The notes under the pieces were generated by a model that was not told the origin of the DNA, made no database searches, and saw only the letters and a list, made by a program, of their open reading frames with translations. DNA of 64,000 nt from Chrysomallon squamiferum (lineage: Eukaryota; Mollusca; Gastropoda; Neomphalida; Peltospiridae): contig CM022674.1 of the NCBI GenBank assembly GCA_012295275.1, positions 10,658,675 to 10,722,674 on the forward strand, given 5' to 3'. Positions 1 to 12,823 of the stretch are shown here, in pieces. How positions within the stretch are numbered: the first letter of the stretch is position 1; each line of letters opens with the position of its first letter. Position numbers and translations under genes: made by a program.

Positions 1-515
1 CAGTGCCAAGTGCATGTGTGTGTTTTGTGTGTGTGTCTGTCTGCTTCTGTATGTGTGTGTCTCCATAGAAACCAGGTGTACAGAATTCCTAAAATGGACT
101 TGGTTTTTTATTCATCAACTTTATTTTAAATATGAATTTAAGATTATACAATTTTTAAAATTAGTTTAATATTTTTTTAATATAGCAGGTCATATTATGA
201 TCTGGTTTGTACTTTTATCAAAACAAAGCCAGTTAGGGAATTGTGCTCAGTGTAAAATCTGTTTTATTTGTTTTTATCTTTTCATCTTTGCACTGGATCA
301 CATGGTTGTCATGTGACAGATACATATGAATGTAAAAATGTGTATAATACTTTGTATGACAGAAAAAAGTTGAAAAAGATTTTTTGTTTAAACTGCTAAA
401 TCTGCTGTTCTGTTTAAGAAATGATTTCATACATGTATATTTTTTAATTTTTAACAATCTGTATTAAATAAAAATCAGTGTTTTCCAACATCAGTTTATC
501 ACATTTTTTAAATTA

Positions 516-529
516 CTGTTATTATTATC

Positions 530-606
<77 letters not shown>

Positions 607-644
607 AATTATTATTATCATTATCATTATTACTACTACTATAC

Positions 645-710
<66 letters not shown>

Positions 711-712
711 CA
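516..712. repeat. ATT/ATC trinucleotide-hexanucleotide microsatellite
   Basis: Nearly pure TTA/ATT runs with interspersed ATC and a terminal TTATCA-type hexamer run; read as Tyr/His or Ile/Met homopolymers in translation, so not coding. Confidence 0.95.
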
Positions 713-1600
713 CTTTTTTCTTCTTGTTCATGATTACAATTATAAGTCTGCTTATAATTTATATCTGACTAGATATCAGGTTTTATTTGCAATTAAAGCA
801 TTAAAGACATTAACTATATATCCACTTTAATTTTACCAGTATTGCTTCACATTTTAAAACAACTTTCCTATGATCACTAAGCTAACTTTTTTATTACTAT
901 ATTTTAATATTACATGACAGTTAACAATTTGACTTTTTATCATTTGCAGCAATGTTTTGACATCCTGATTAGAAATAAACATAACAATTTGATACAATGA
1001 GCTTTAACTTTTTACAGTTAAATAGTGGTAGTTTCCACGGGTCAGCATGCGTGGACTGTTAATGGTGTTAATTTAGAATTTAGATTTATGATTCTGGTAT
1101 GACATTATTTGGTTGTGATTTCCTTGACATGTTTTTTTAACATGTTTAATTTTATTTTCATTTGTACATTTTTTTTATTATTATAATTTTATTGTTTATG
1201 GATTTGCAGTATGCTCTTTAGCATTGTTAGCATTAGACATTTTGCTTTTGGTTTGATACACACTTACCAGCACAAATATTTATTTTCAAATCTTCAGTAT
1301 TATTTGTTATATTTCTGCTTTAGTGTACCTTTTTTAAACTTTAATTTTTTTAAAATTTTTTAAATAAATACATCTGTAAATTAAAAGGGATTTTGAATTA
1401 AAATTTTTATTTATAAAATGTCCTGACAGTAAAACAGATTTTAAATTATGTAACAAACACAGCTTTAAACTTATTTTTATTGATTATCATTTATAACACC
1501 AGTGCACAGTTGACTCGTTACGTAACTTTACAGTGTTACTTTTGTTTTATTAATACATCTATATGTCTGTTTATAACCAAATCTGTTAATAATTATCATA

Positions 1601-1629
1601 TATAAACAGTATGTTGTTTGCATTGGAGG

Positions 1630-1669
<40 letters not shown>

Positions 1670-1793
1670 TTGCTTTTAACGTCATGTCATTAATATTCTA
1701 ATATTTAAATAATTTGTTTTGAAATTGTGTGTGTGTGTGTGTGCATGCGCATGTCTTAATATAACCTCCAATGCAAATAACCTATTGTTTATA
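1601..1793. repeat. Inverted repeat of 30 bp around two TG tracts, MITE-like
   Basis: The left arm (1601-1630, ending GCATTGGAGGT) and right arm (1764-1793, starting ACCTCCAATGC) are reverse complements with only a few mismatches. Between them are a TG run at 1632-1668, an AT-rich spacer and a second TG run at about 1727-1742. No obvious target-site duplication was found, so a small non-autonomous DNA transposon is only one option. Confidence 0.6.
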
Positions 1794-4700
1794 AAATTAC
1801 ATCAACTGATTCAGTTATTATATAGATTAAATACAAAGACACATGTATTATGATGCTAAAATAATTAACTAAATGTTTTATTATAAGCCAATATTATGTT
1901 AATTTTTCAAGGTACCAGATAACAGCCTTTATTCTAACTGCTTTCTGTGAAAAGTATTTTCATTTGTTAAACCTTACTAAACATTTTATATATTTTTTTT
2001 TAAACAATTAATAATAAGTTACAAACAACCATTTATGCAAATGTTAAAAAAACAACAACAGTTCTGTGATTATAATTTGTATTTCTTTACAGATTAATAA
2101 TTTTCAGCGACACAAGAATTAAAACACTTATTTTTATAATTTTATATATGATTAGCAGTGGATTAGAGTCTTTTAATAATCCATTTCTAAGTTGTATTAT
2201 ATTTGTTTTTAAACCAACCTTTACTGTAGTTCAGTGGTAGCTTTTCATCATCATCATCTTTTTATACTTAATTTGTTTTATAACCTGTGTTATATGCAAT
2301 AGCCAATAGACATTTTAACATGAACTGTTAATAACATAGTGTCATCAACTAAACAAATAAGACAAAATCATTTCATCATTCACATTTGTACATTAGAAAT
2401 ATTTTTGTATTTTAATTTTTTTTTTTAACTGTAGTTTGTTTACAAATGGTGCTTTAGTTTGAAAAAAGATAAAAATTGTTTTGTTTGTTTCATGAATAAA
2501 CATTTTTAAAAAGATCAGTTGTTTGAGTATGATGTTGCAAATTAATAAATATACTGAGAAAAAGTGCATAGAATTTTGTAAGTGATATTGAAAAACAATA
2601 TTTAGACATTTATATGTATATTTATTAATATGTCATACTGTTCTCTTTTCAGAATGTATATTTGTCACATTTGAAAAGAAATGACATTCTCAAACACCAT
2701 CTGTTGAATATTTTGACATCAGCAGACATTCTTTGCCCCTAATTAGTTTTCTTGTAATATATATCAGTGAACAGAACACAGAGGCATGACGACCCAGGAC
2801 CAATCCTGCACAGCGTATCCATTGAACCATTTCCTATTTTAGCCCAGCTCTTATTTATTAATGATGTACATTGAGGTACATAAATTACAAAAACCTGCGT
2901 CACAACTATGGTACTCAGTTAATGTACAAACATTGATTTGAGACAAATACAGACTTGTAAGTTTTATGATAAAGCCATAATCATTCAGTTTGATGTGAAT
3001 GCAGTATGAATTATGCTCTGTCTGGCAGACATCGTTTTACAGCTTAACAAAAAGGCCATGGTAAATGGTGTTCAAAACAGTTATTAATAATGAAGGGATA
3101 GTTTGTTTTTATTAGGTTTTGAAAATATCATTTCTGCCAGAACAGTAGAACATTTTTTTCTATAACACATTTGTAGATTATGGCATGTGTCAGTGATTCA
3201 GTTTGAGGCTGTTTCTATATGTTTGTGTCTCACACTAACTCCTGTTAGTCTGTAACATGCATGCTATGACAGCAGTTTGATGAAAACACATCAAAAATAA
3301 AACTGAATGAATGATTTCAATGGATTTTATTTTGAAGTTATTGGTGTTATACCAGTACTTTTATTGTGATTATTTTTAACAAATACTTTGCTTACAGTGA
3401 TATATTAGTTTTTTCTCACTGCTTTATACTTTAGTTGAACTGTTTTTCAAATACTCCATTTTAATTTCTTATTTTCCGGTTTGCATCAACTTCCATCAAA
3501 TTTATTTTGTTTATTAATTACTTTGGAAAAAGTGTCTAATCTTTTGTCTGTTTAAGTAACTGATATTTTATTTTATTAATATTTATTTATTTATTTACTT
3601 ATTTTTTAAATATTCTCATTGCTGCTATTTTAATTCTTTCAGTTTTAAAAAGTATTGCCACATGTACATTTCTGTATGATGAATTAATGTACAGATAAAA
3701 AAAATAATAGTAATAATAAATACAAAAATAAAAAAACCAACAAAAATAATATATTATTTAATATTTTATTTGTCATCATTATTTTAATATTTATACAATC
3801 TATACAATATCTACAATGAACCAAGTTTTACAGATGACAGCAGAAATCTAAAATTTTCAAAACTGACTAGATAAAATAAAATTACAAAACGGAACATTTA
3901 AAATAATTAAAAATTCTGAAATTAAAACAAAACATAAGTAACTTAGCAACTGAAATTTCTTTCTTTCCCATACAGTTTTACTTTATATATTTTTGAAAAT
4001 TAAAATATAAAATTTCTTTTTAAGATGCATTTACCACTTCTTCAACATTTTATTGAGGTATGCAATATTTCATTACAAATTCTAAGTAAAAACAAATTTA
4101 TAAATAAATAAAAAATACATAGTTTTAGTACTAAAATATAAATTATTTTGAGCAGTAGGAAGACCATGTATGAAATGATAATAAAATGAATATACAGTGA
4201 TACATTAAAAACTAAATATAGTGTTTATTGATCTAAAATATATTTAAATTTTCTGTTATACTTTAAATGTTATTTTACACTATAAAGAGTCTTAATTATA
4301 AAACCTGTTACTTAGTACACTGTTATATTATTAATTAGTGTTTATATATTACACTAAAGTGATATTTTAATGTAGTCATATTTTACAATCTAGAATATTA
4401 TTTAAATTTGTTATTGCATGTATTTTAATTTTTTTTAATACTAAAGCAGTATTAACAAAAAAATTAAAAAAAAGATTTTTTATAGTATAAACTATTTAAA
4501 TTCCAGTATTGAAGAAATTTTTGAAGAATTTCTAATTAAACTCAAAAATACATTTTATTTATAATTAAATTGAAAACTTTAAAACTTAATAAAATATATT
4601 TGTATGTATTTATTTTTGTTCGGTTACTAAGCAGTTCTTTGGCATTTCTATTTTATTTTTAAAATATAACTTAATCTTTATAAAATATTCTTACATTACT

Positions 4701-6149
4701 CAAAACTGTGCTGGTTTTCCCATGTTAAGTACAAATACATCACGTACACATATACAAATGAAATGTGGAAATTGGCACATTATTTACAAAATACTGAACT
4801 TGCCATGAATGGCACTTTGTGAAATGGAAGGCTTTCCATTTCTAAAGTAGTATTACAATATTTACACACCTATTTATTTTAATATTTAAAATCATTATTT
4901 TAATGTATCATGCTAGATATATTGCTTACGAAATGGTTTTAAAAAAACCCAAAAGATTTTAAAAATATATTAAGGCTTTTAAATTTTAACCTGTTTTAAA
5001 AATAATTTTTTTTATATCAAATGCACTTGATAAAGCAAAGAAAATAATAAGATTAAAGTTACCATATTGACAATATTTAAAAAAGGAGAAAGAATAATCA
5101 TTAAAAGCCAAAGAAAAGATAAAAAGAAAAGGGAATAAAAACAATGTGGTTTCAGTATTACTTGAAAGTGCCAATAGAATCTTTTTATGTTCAAATTTCT
5201 TTATTGCACGGAACCCTGTTATACATTTTAGAACAATGTTTTACTTTGTAACAATATATCTACATCATGAATTTTATATTAAAAGGGTAATTTTCAGTTT
5301 TTAAAAACCATTTTAAAAAAAGGAAATCTCTTATTTCATTAATTTATTTTTTAAATATCTTCAGTTATAAAGTAGTGAAATATTAAAAATATTCTAAAAA
5401 CAAACATTTTTTTTATATAAATTCAGATTATTTAAAAACAATTAAAAACAATTCTAAGCAGAAGGAAATATAATGTTGATCATAGATTTTCAGATTAAAA
5501 ATAAATTACTTTTGTCCTCCAGGGTCAGATAATTACAAATGAAATAATATTTACAACATGGATACTACAACTACTGCACCAGTAAAACCACTGCAGTAAA
5601 AATCCTGCAAGAAACAACATGTAGATAAATATATCTCTGTCCTCCTTAACAACTAGTACATGCACACTTTCTACAATATTCACATTTACATAGTGTTCAC
5701 ATAAACATTACAGACATATTAACATAATTTCACCCAAACATTATAAAGAGATATTTTTCACTGTAACCTTTTTCATACCTTCAAAAATATTGAAATACTG
5801 CAATATTTTTCACACCATCATTACACCATTGTCATATTAGTCTTTTTCACACCAACTAAACATATTGAAATATTTTTCACACATTAAAACATTGTCATTT
5901 TACAGTATTTTTCACAGGTAAATTAAATACTGAAATACTGCAATAGTTTTTCACACTGACTTCATGTTTTACTGCAATATTTTCGCATCAGAACTAAAAC
6001 TGATACTTTACTTTTCACACAACATGGCCATATTCTTTTTTCACACTAATTTATCATCTTTCATTTGTTACATTACAACAACGAAATTGGTCTGTCATCA
6101 TATTTTAACACACACCATAACAAATTATGACAGTGTAAACCTTTCTTCA

Positions 6150-7019
6150 TTTTCATTATTCTTTATTTATTTATATACTTATTTATTTACTTATTTAGAC
6201 TCATAGGACCCTATTTATAACATATTTGAGAACCTAAATACTTTATTCAAAATATTTTTTTTTTAAATCACTATATTTAAATTATATTCTTTGTAGTGAA
6301 ACTAAAATATACTTTTTTTAGTTAATTTATTTTATTTTTGAAGCTAAGTTTTTATCTTTCTTTCTTTAAACTTTTTGGAATCAGTGCAAGAGAAATGAGA
6401 AAAGTGAGTTTGATCAGAAACACAAACATGGACGGACATGTGGTGTTGTCATGGTGAACATGTTAAACCAGGCTAATTTCAAATGGAATAATGAAATATA
6501 TTTGTAAACATGACAGATGAATGACAATGAGACATTTCAGGTCTGGTTTAAAATAAGTAAATTTATACTATTTCATACTGGGAACATGACCTAAAGAAGG
6601 GTCGTTATACATTAGAATGGGAATATCATACTGATTTACAATCAGAGCAGATTGTACTGCTTTAAAATCATTATCACTGTGAATCTGGTATGAAATACTG
6701 TTTGTTAATGCTTTGTTACACTGGTTCATTAATTTTAATATTGTTTTAGATCCAAGGTTTACAGACGGAACATTCCTACTGACCTTTAACTCAAAATATT
6801 TGGTGCTCAACACAGATTTAAACTCAAAACTGACATACTGATATGAATTTCAAAATAACATACTGGCTTAAGAACTGTACAGAAATATTAATTTAGAACT
6901 GGGACATTATACGAATATGAATTCAGGCTTTTTTTCTTCTTTTTTTAAAAACCAGTTTTGAATTGGGAAGGTGTACGTGTTTAGAATTGGGACATTATAC
7001 TGGTTTAGAATCGGGACAG
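6150..7019 (-). other. Probable kazrin 3' UTR with candidate poly(A) signals
   Basis: Downstream of the stop on the minus strand, AATAAA-type hexamers occur at about 6326-6336 and repeatedly at about 6158-6195. A 3' UTR of about 0.7-0.9 kb is plausible, but the whole flank is AT-rich, so the cleavage site cannot be fixed. An 81-codon ORF at 6568-6813 falls here and looks fortuitous. Confidence 0.35.
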
Positions 7020-7030
7020 TCATACAGGAG
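6570..7030. repeat. Decayed 24-bp tandem repeat running into the stop codon
   Basis: Units of the type AGAATTGGGACATTATACTG are clear at 6983-7006 and 7007-7030, with progressively worse copies at about 6966, 6896, 6612 and 6574. The unit at 7007-7030 includes the TGA of kazrin, so the last few C-terminal codons are part of the repeat unit. Confidence 0.5.
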
Positions 7031-7178
7031 TGGAATCTGGCTCAGAGATTGAGTCTAAGGAGTTCTGCTGGATGGGTATAGGAGCTGAGATTTTTCTCCT
7101 GGCCTGAGCTGAGTCAGTTTCAAACGCCAGCCTCAAGTCATCCTTGATCTTACGCCCAAATGCCCGGCCCAAGGAGCC
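7020..7178 (-). CDS. KAZN: Kazrin exon 14, last coding exon and stop
   Basis: 159 nt from the acceptor TAATTTCAG|GGCTCC to TGA at 7022-7020. It begins GSLGRAFGRKIKDDLRLAFE, resembling the human LGKIGRGFSSKDPDFHDD segment, and ends SISEPDSTPV. The final TPV could be a class-I-like PDZ ligand (x-S/T-x-hydrophobic would need T at -2, which is met here); this is inference. The last unit of a decayed 24-bp repeat overlaps the stop codon. Confidence 0.88.
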   Translation of the reverse strand, partial: GSLGRAFGRKIKDDLRLAFETDSAQARRKISAPIPIQQNSLDSISEPDSTPV

Positions 7179-10100
7179 CTGAAATTAAAAACACATTTAA
7201 AAATTAAACTATAAATCTTACCACTTCATCATACCAGGCTGACATTAAATTTTAACGATGTTGTATAAATTATTTATTAAAAATACAATTTATTATTTTT
7301 AATTAAAACATAATTTGTCAAAAGGCTATGGAAAGTTTTCATAAAAGATTCCTTACTGCTGATCAAAGTAGCCACAATTTATGTAGCATGTTTTCTCTCT
7401 CACATCATGACTATCATCATCATAAGTATTATAAATACATGTATTAGATTTAAAGACAGGTATAATTTCAAAGATGTGTTCTAGTTGTAAAGGTGTGTGT
7501 GACGTACTCTGAAGCTGAGTCTGTTTTTGTTTCCGTCATCACCCCAGCTTTTCACGGAGCGAGTGAACGACCGGCTGCCATTTGCATCCACTTTCTGTCT
7601 GGTGTTGTTGTTGGGCGTGTCCAGGGCGGCTCTGAAAGTGTCAGCACAAGTCAAACATTTGTAACAGAATGGTGATAAAAATGATAATGATGATATTAAC
7701 TGTAATAATGAATAAATAATAACAGCAATAATAATAATAATAGTAACAGTTGTAATAACAATAACAACAACAACAATAATAATAATAATAATAATAATAA
7801 TAGTAATACTAATAATAACAATAACAAAAATAACCATAAAAATAATACAATTAGTTTCTATCTAGTACTAGTTTTCAAATTATATTTTGTCTGAAAAAAG
7901 AAAATTATTCTGTATAATTATTTGTGTTCTTTATCAAAACATGTTTTACAATGTGTATGTAACTCTTCAATGAAATGTTAAGTTTAAAATGATCAAGTCA
8001 TGAAAAAAAGACACCACAAAATAAAATAGAAAGAAATTACACTGTTGATTATTAAATAAAATACAAAATGTCACATGTAGACAACAACAACAGCAATAAT
8101 AATAATTATGATAATTCATTGAAGAAACCCAACTATTCTATAAATAGAAACATCACGAGTAACGTACATAGACTAATTAAAAACAGAAAAAAACAACTAA
8201 ACAACCTTTTGTGATAAAGGAAAATGAAGAACTGGTGAGAAATAAAAACCAGTTACCAGTAAGAAAGTCTAAGACATGCAAGCTACGTAGTGAATACCTG
8301 AGTAACTTCAAACCTGCCTGATGAAACCTGCATTGAAAACGTTTATTTTAAACTGCATCATAACGTCTCATTGGTGCAGAAAAATACAACACCACATACA
8401 TTTTGATTTAATGCTCACAAATTAAATGTCAATTTTCACAAACTAAATGTTAATTTTCACAAACTAAATTATATTTTCACAAATTAAATGTTAATTGTCA
8501 ACAATTCTACAAAGTAAAAGTTAATAATTAATTAATTATAAAAATTATAACATTCTATATGTTGAATAAATGTTAATTCTAAAACTAAGTCATAACTGGT
8601 TACACATTATAATACTCTATAGATGTTTATTAATGTTATTTTGAAACAAAATTTAATTAATGTATCAATATAAAAAACCCTGTAATACTCAACAAACATT
8701 GGTTTAATTTTAATTTTAAACAAATCTACACCATAAAGTTTGATTAGTTATCAAAAAAATTAGAGCACTTTAAAGATATTGATAAAATATTTATCTTAAG
8801 TTAATCTACACCACAAACATTAATTAATGAGTCAGTTATAAATATTACTGAATCAATTCTTAAACAGATTAACATTAACATTGATTAAAGGGATGGATAT
8901 ATTTGACTTTAAACAAGAGACCTAATTTAAAACTGAAACCATTCAAAGATTAGTTTTAAAAACATTTTCTAATTATTTTTTTTATTTTTAAAGATGTTAA
9001 ATTTAACAAATATAACACTATGTATGTGATTATATTATCAACAGACAGACAGAAGAAATGTATGAATCAATGAAAGGAAACCAGTTTATGCTGTAAAATC
9101 AGTCATTAGAGTTAGGATTAGTGCTGGTGTTTGTGACATACAGGACTGGTTAATCTCACAGAGACTTTAGCACTGGTGTTAGGATGTTTTAGAATTAGCT
9201 GAGTGTTGTGTGTGTGTGTGTGTGTGGGTAGCCTCCAGGACAAATTAAATTTAGCAGATATTTCTACACAAATAAAGAAATAGTTTTTAATTCTTTAGAT
9301 TGTGTTACAATCACTTTCTGGCCATCTGGTTATGTACAAATATAACTCTAGCGTTAGATACATTTTCTATTTTTCCTGAGTGTAACCCACACACACACGT
9401 TTCCATTATTGTAAATCTCTGTACAGAAAGTGTTAAATTTAACCCATTGTAAAGTGAAAAGTTATTAATTTTCTCACCTGGCAGGTTTTATGAGTGTGTC
9501 CAGCTCGGTTGCTATGTGGCGACGGAGATAAGATTTGGAAGGTGGAATGCCGAGTGCTGTTGCTAGGGTGTCGGCTGTGAATGACGACTCGAGAACCATC
9601 AAAGCACCATTGACTCCACTTTCTTTTAAATTCTGCGAGTATTCCTGCAATATCATCAGTAAACAACGTGTGTGATATGTGTTTTTAATATCCAGCTTTC
9701 TATTTGTTTTATTAAACATTTTTATAACTTCATAGTAAACAAAGGTGTTGTTATTTCTTACTTTTATTTAAAACAACATGTTTTAATTTTTCTTTTTATT
9801 TAACCATATTTGTTCATTTACATAACTGTATATTGCTTTATTTATTTATATTTATATTTTGTTTGTTCGTTATTTTTAAATATATAACAAAGGGTAAAAA
9901 TAGACAAAAAATATAAAAAATTAAATTTTAAAAATTAAAACACTAACCTGAGTATTATGATTTTTTGGAGTTATATATATATAATGCTTAGTTAATAATC
10001 TAGTGACAGACAGAATTGTCAGATAGTGAATGTTTGTAAAATGAAAGTGAAAGTAACTTACTCCTAGTTCTATGGACTGAATCCACTTGACAATTCTCTG

Positions 10101-12623
10101 ATTGGTCCACACAATTGGGTCACTGTCACTCTCCTCACAGTGCGACCTCCTCTCTGACAGCACCTGAATACAGCAACATCTTTATTACTAGCTGATGTTT
10201 AAATACAGCAACATCTTTATTACTAGCTGACATTTAAATACAGCAACATCTTTATTACTAGCTGACGTTTAAATACAGCAACATCTTTATTACTAGCTGA
10301 TGTTTAAATACAGCAACATCTTTATTACTAGCTGACGTTTAAATACAGCAACATCTTTACTACTAGCAGACATTTAAATACAGCAACATCTTTACTACTA
10401 GCCGATGTTTAAATACAGCAACATCTTTATTACTAGCTGATGTTTAAATACAGCAACATCTTTATTACTAGCTGATGTTTAAATACAGCAACATCTTTAT
10501 TACTAGCTGACGTTTAAATACAGCAACATCTTTATTACTAGCTGATGTTTAAATACAGCAACATCTTTACTACTAGCTGATGTTTAAATATAGCAACATC
10601 TTTATTACTAGCTGATGTTTAAATATAGCAACATCTTTATTACTAGCTGACGTTTAAATACAGCAACATCTTTACTACTAGCTGATGTTTAAATATAGCA
10701 ATGTCTTTATTACTAGCTGCTATAGTAAACTTGTAATATAGAATGTGAAAACAACTATTTCCCATTTTTACCATTTACTCACAAATATACAATTGTTAAT
10801 TTAAAAACTCACCTCTTTATCGAAATTGAGTCTTCTAAGAAGCTCAATAGCATGAAGAATACTGGCTTGGTGGAACTTGCGATGGACTCCGAAATGTTTT
10901 TCTAGATCTTTCTTAGAAATGAGGTTGAGTATTCTGCCGTCAGCGAGCTGGTTTTCAAACACGGAGGTCTTTATGGAAGTCCCAGGTCTGGCAACCACCG
11001 GTGAGCAACCCAGCTGATGTTTAAATATACTGCCAGCTTTTGGATACTTACTGTCAAAATACAACATGGTTTTTATTATAGCTGATGTTTTACAGCATGT
11101 CTTTTATTATTATTATTATTATTATTATATTATTAAACCAGACTTTGGATACTTACTGTCAAAATATAACATGTTTTATATTATACTGTTAATAATAATA
11201 ATAATATAAAGTAATATAAAGCCAGCCTTTGGAGATTTACTGTCACTATATAACATTTTATATTACTCTACATTATTATTATTAAATCAGTCTTTGGATA
11301 TGTATGTGAAAACATATAGTATTTTATAATACTATGAGACCATTCTTTCAATATTTATTGTTAAATTATATAATATTACTGTACCATCCTTTCCACATTT
11401 ACTGTCAAAAATGTACTTTAGTTTACAATATTATTACATATACATGTTTGAATATTTACTTTCAAAATATATATTATTTTATAAGACTTTGGATATTTAT
11501 GTCAAAAACATGTTTTATATAATTATACTATTTTATTATAAACCAGACTTTCAGTTTTAAAACATGTATTTTCTTTATTCAGAACAAATATTAATAATTT
11601 TATAAATATTTACTAAATATTATTTAGTCTTTATTAATTTCAGTATCTGGCTATGCTGTTTTGTCCTCCTGTTCTTTACACAATTAAAAATGTTGAAATA
11701 ATATCAAAATGAATGTGAAAAATATAATTTAAATAATACAATAAAAACCATTCTGTTTATGAATTTTAAGATTATTTTATATTACTGTACCATCCTTTCC
11801 AATTTTGTCAAAATGCAGTGTAATTAACTTACAGTAGTCTGTGTTTTACATGTAAAACTACTTACACTTCAGTTGGGTCTCGCTGCTCCTCGATTGCTAA
11901 TCTCAGTTTGCGTCTGTGGATTGGGTTTGAGATTCCTAAAGCTGCACTGAGATCCGAGTCACTGAGACCCAACAAAACCTGAGAAAAATGAAACAATTCA
12001 GAAAATGTCTCAGAATGCTTTATCAGTAACAACAAAAACACAAACAAGACAAGAGGCTGAGGTGGAAAGTACTGTGACTATACAAAATTTATAAAGATTT
12101 TTTTTTATAGTAGTAGTAAAGTAGTAACAGTGGTAGCAGTAGCAGTAGTAGTTATAGTAGTAAAAAGGTAGTATAACAGTAGTAACAGTAGTAGTAGCAG
12201 CAGCAGCAAAAACGAAACATAGCAAATGTAGTAGTAGTTGTTATAGCAGCAGTCATAGCAGTAGTTATAATGTAACATATGAAACAAACTGTTTTCTTTC
12301 CAAGTCTCCCACCTTTCCACTTTTGATGTTTTCAGCACACATTTTGCCATAGCACGACATGCTGAGAGTGATTTCCAGCCAGGCAAGGACCTGGTTTGCC
12401 TTCCAAGAACACATGTGTACTCCCTTCACACTGCCCACTACACTCATCTTCTCCTGGTAGTTCTCCGGACTCAGCAGCGACAGCTTCTGATGACCTGTCT
12501 CTGAAACAAAGACACACAGTTATATCATCATTGATTCATAACGAAAACTATAATTTGTGTAATATGTAATTTATGATATATATATATACACACACACAAA
12601 TAAAAAGGCAAACACACTAACAC

Positions 12624-12672
<49 letters not shown>

Positions 12673-12769
12673 ATATACTGGTGCATATACAAAAACAAAA
12701 ATTCAAGAACAAATACACAAAATAAACAGAGACATGTATACGAACATACTAAATCAAAACAATCATTTA

Positions 12770-12823
<54 letters not shown>

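Larger units (their letters stand above)
1..6149. other. AT-rich region without a recognisable gene
   Basis: No ORF with coding character on either strand; it is dominated by A/T runs, an ATT/ATC tract at 516-712, TG tracts and a degenerate TTTTTCACAC-type repeat at about 5750-6050. A slightly less AT-rich segment at about 2760-2860 shows no ORF. Part may be a longer kazrin 3' UTR or intergenic DNA. Confidence 0.6.

Noticed and set aside
6568-6813. 81-codon minus-strand ORF in the 3' UTR
   Set aside because: Lies in the decayed 24-bp repeat zone; no recognisable domain or splice context.
7493-7675. Plus-strand 60-codon ORF
   Set aside because: Exact antisense of kazrin exon 13.
10164-10720. 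CRISPR array
   Set aside because: Contiguous 35-bp units without unique spacers inside a eukaryotic intron: a minisatellite.
7020-12500. Liprin-beta instead of kazrin
   Set aside because: Three C-terminal SAM domains fit both, but exon 3-5 strings (AKEALQAMKADRKRLKGEK, LRDFIRNYE) and DPIVWTNQR are kazrin-type.
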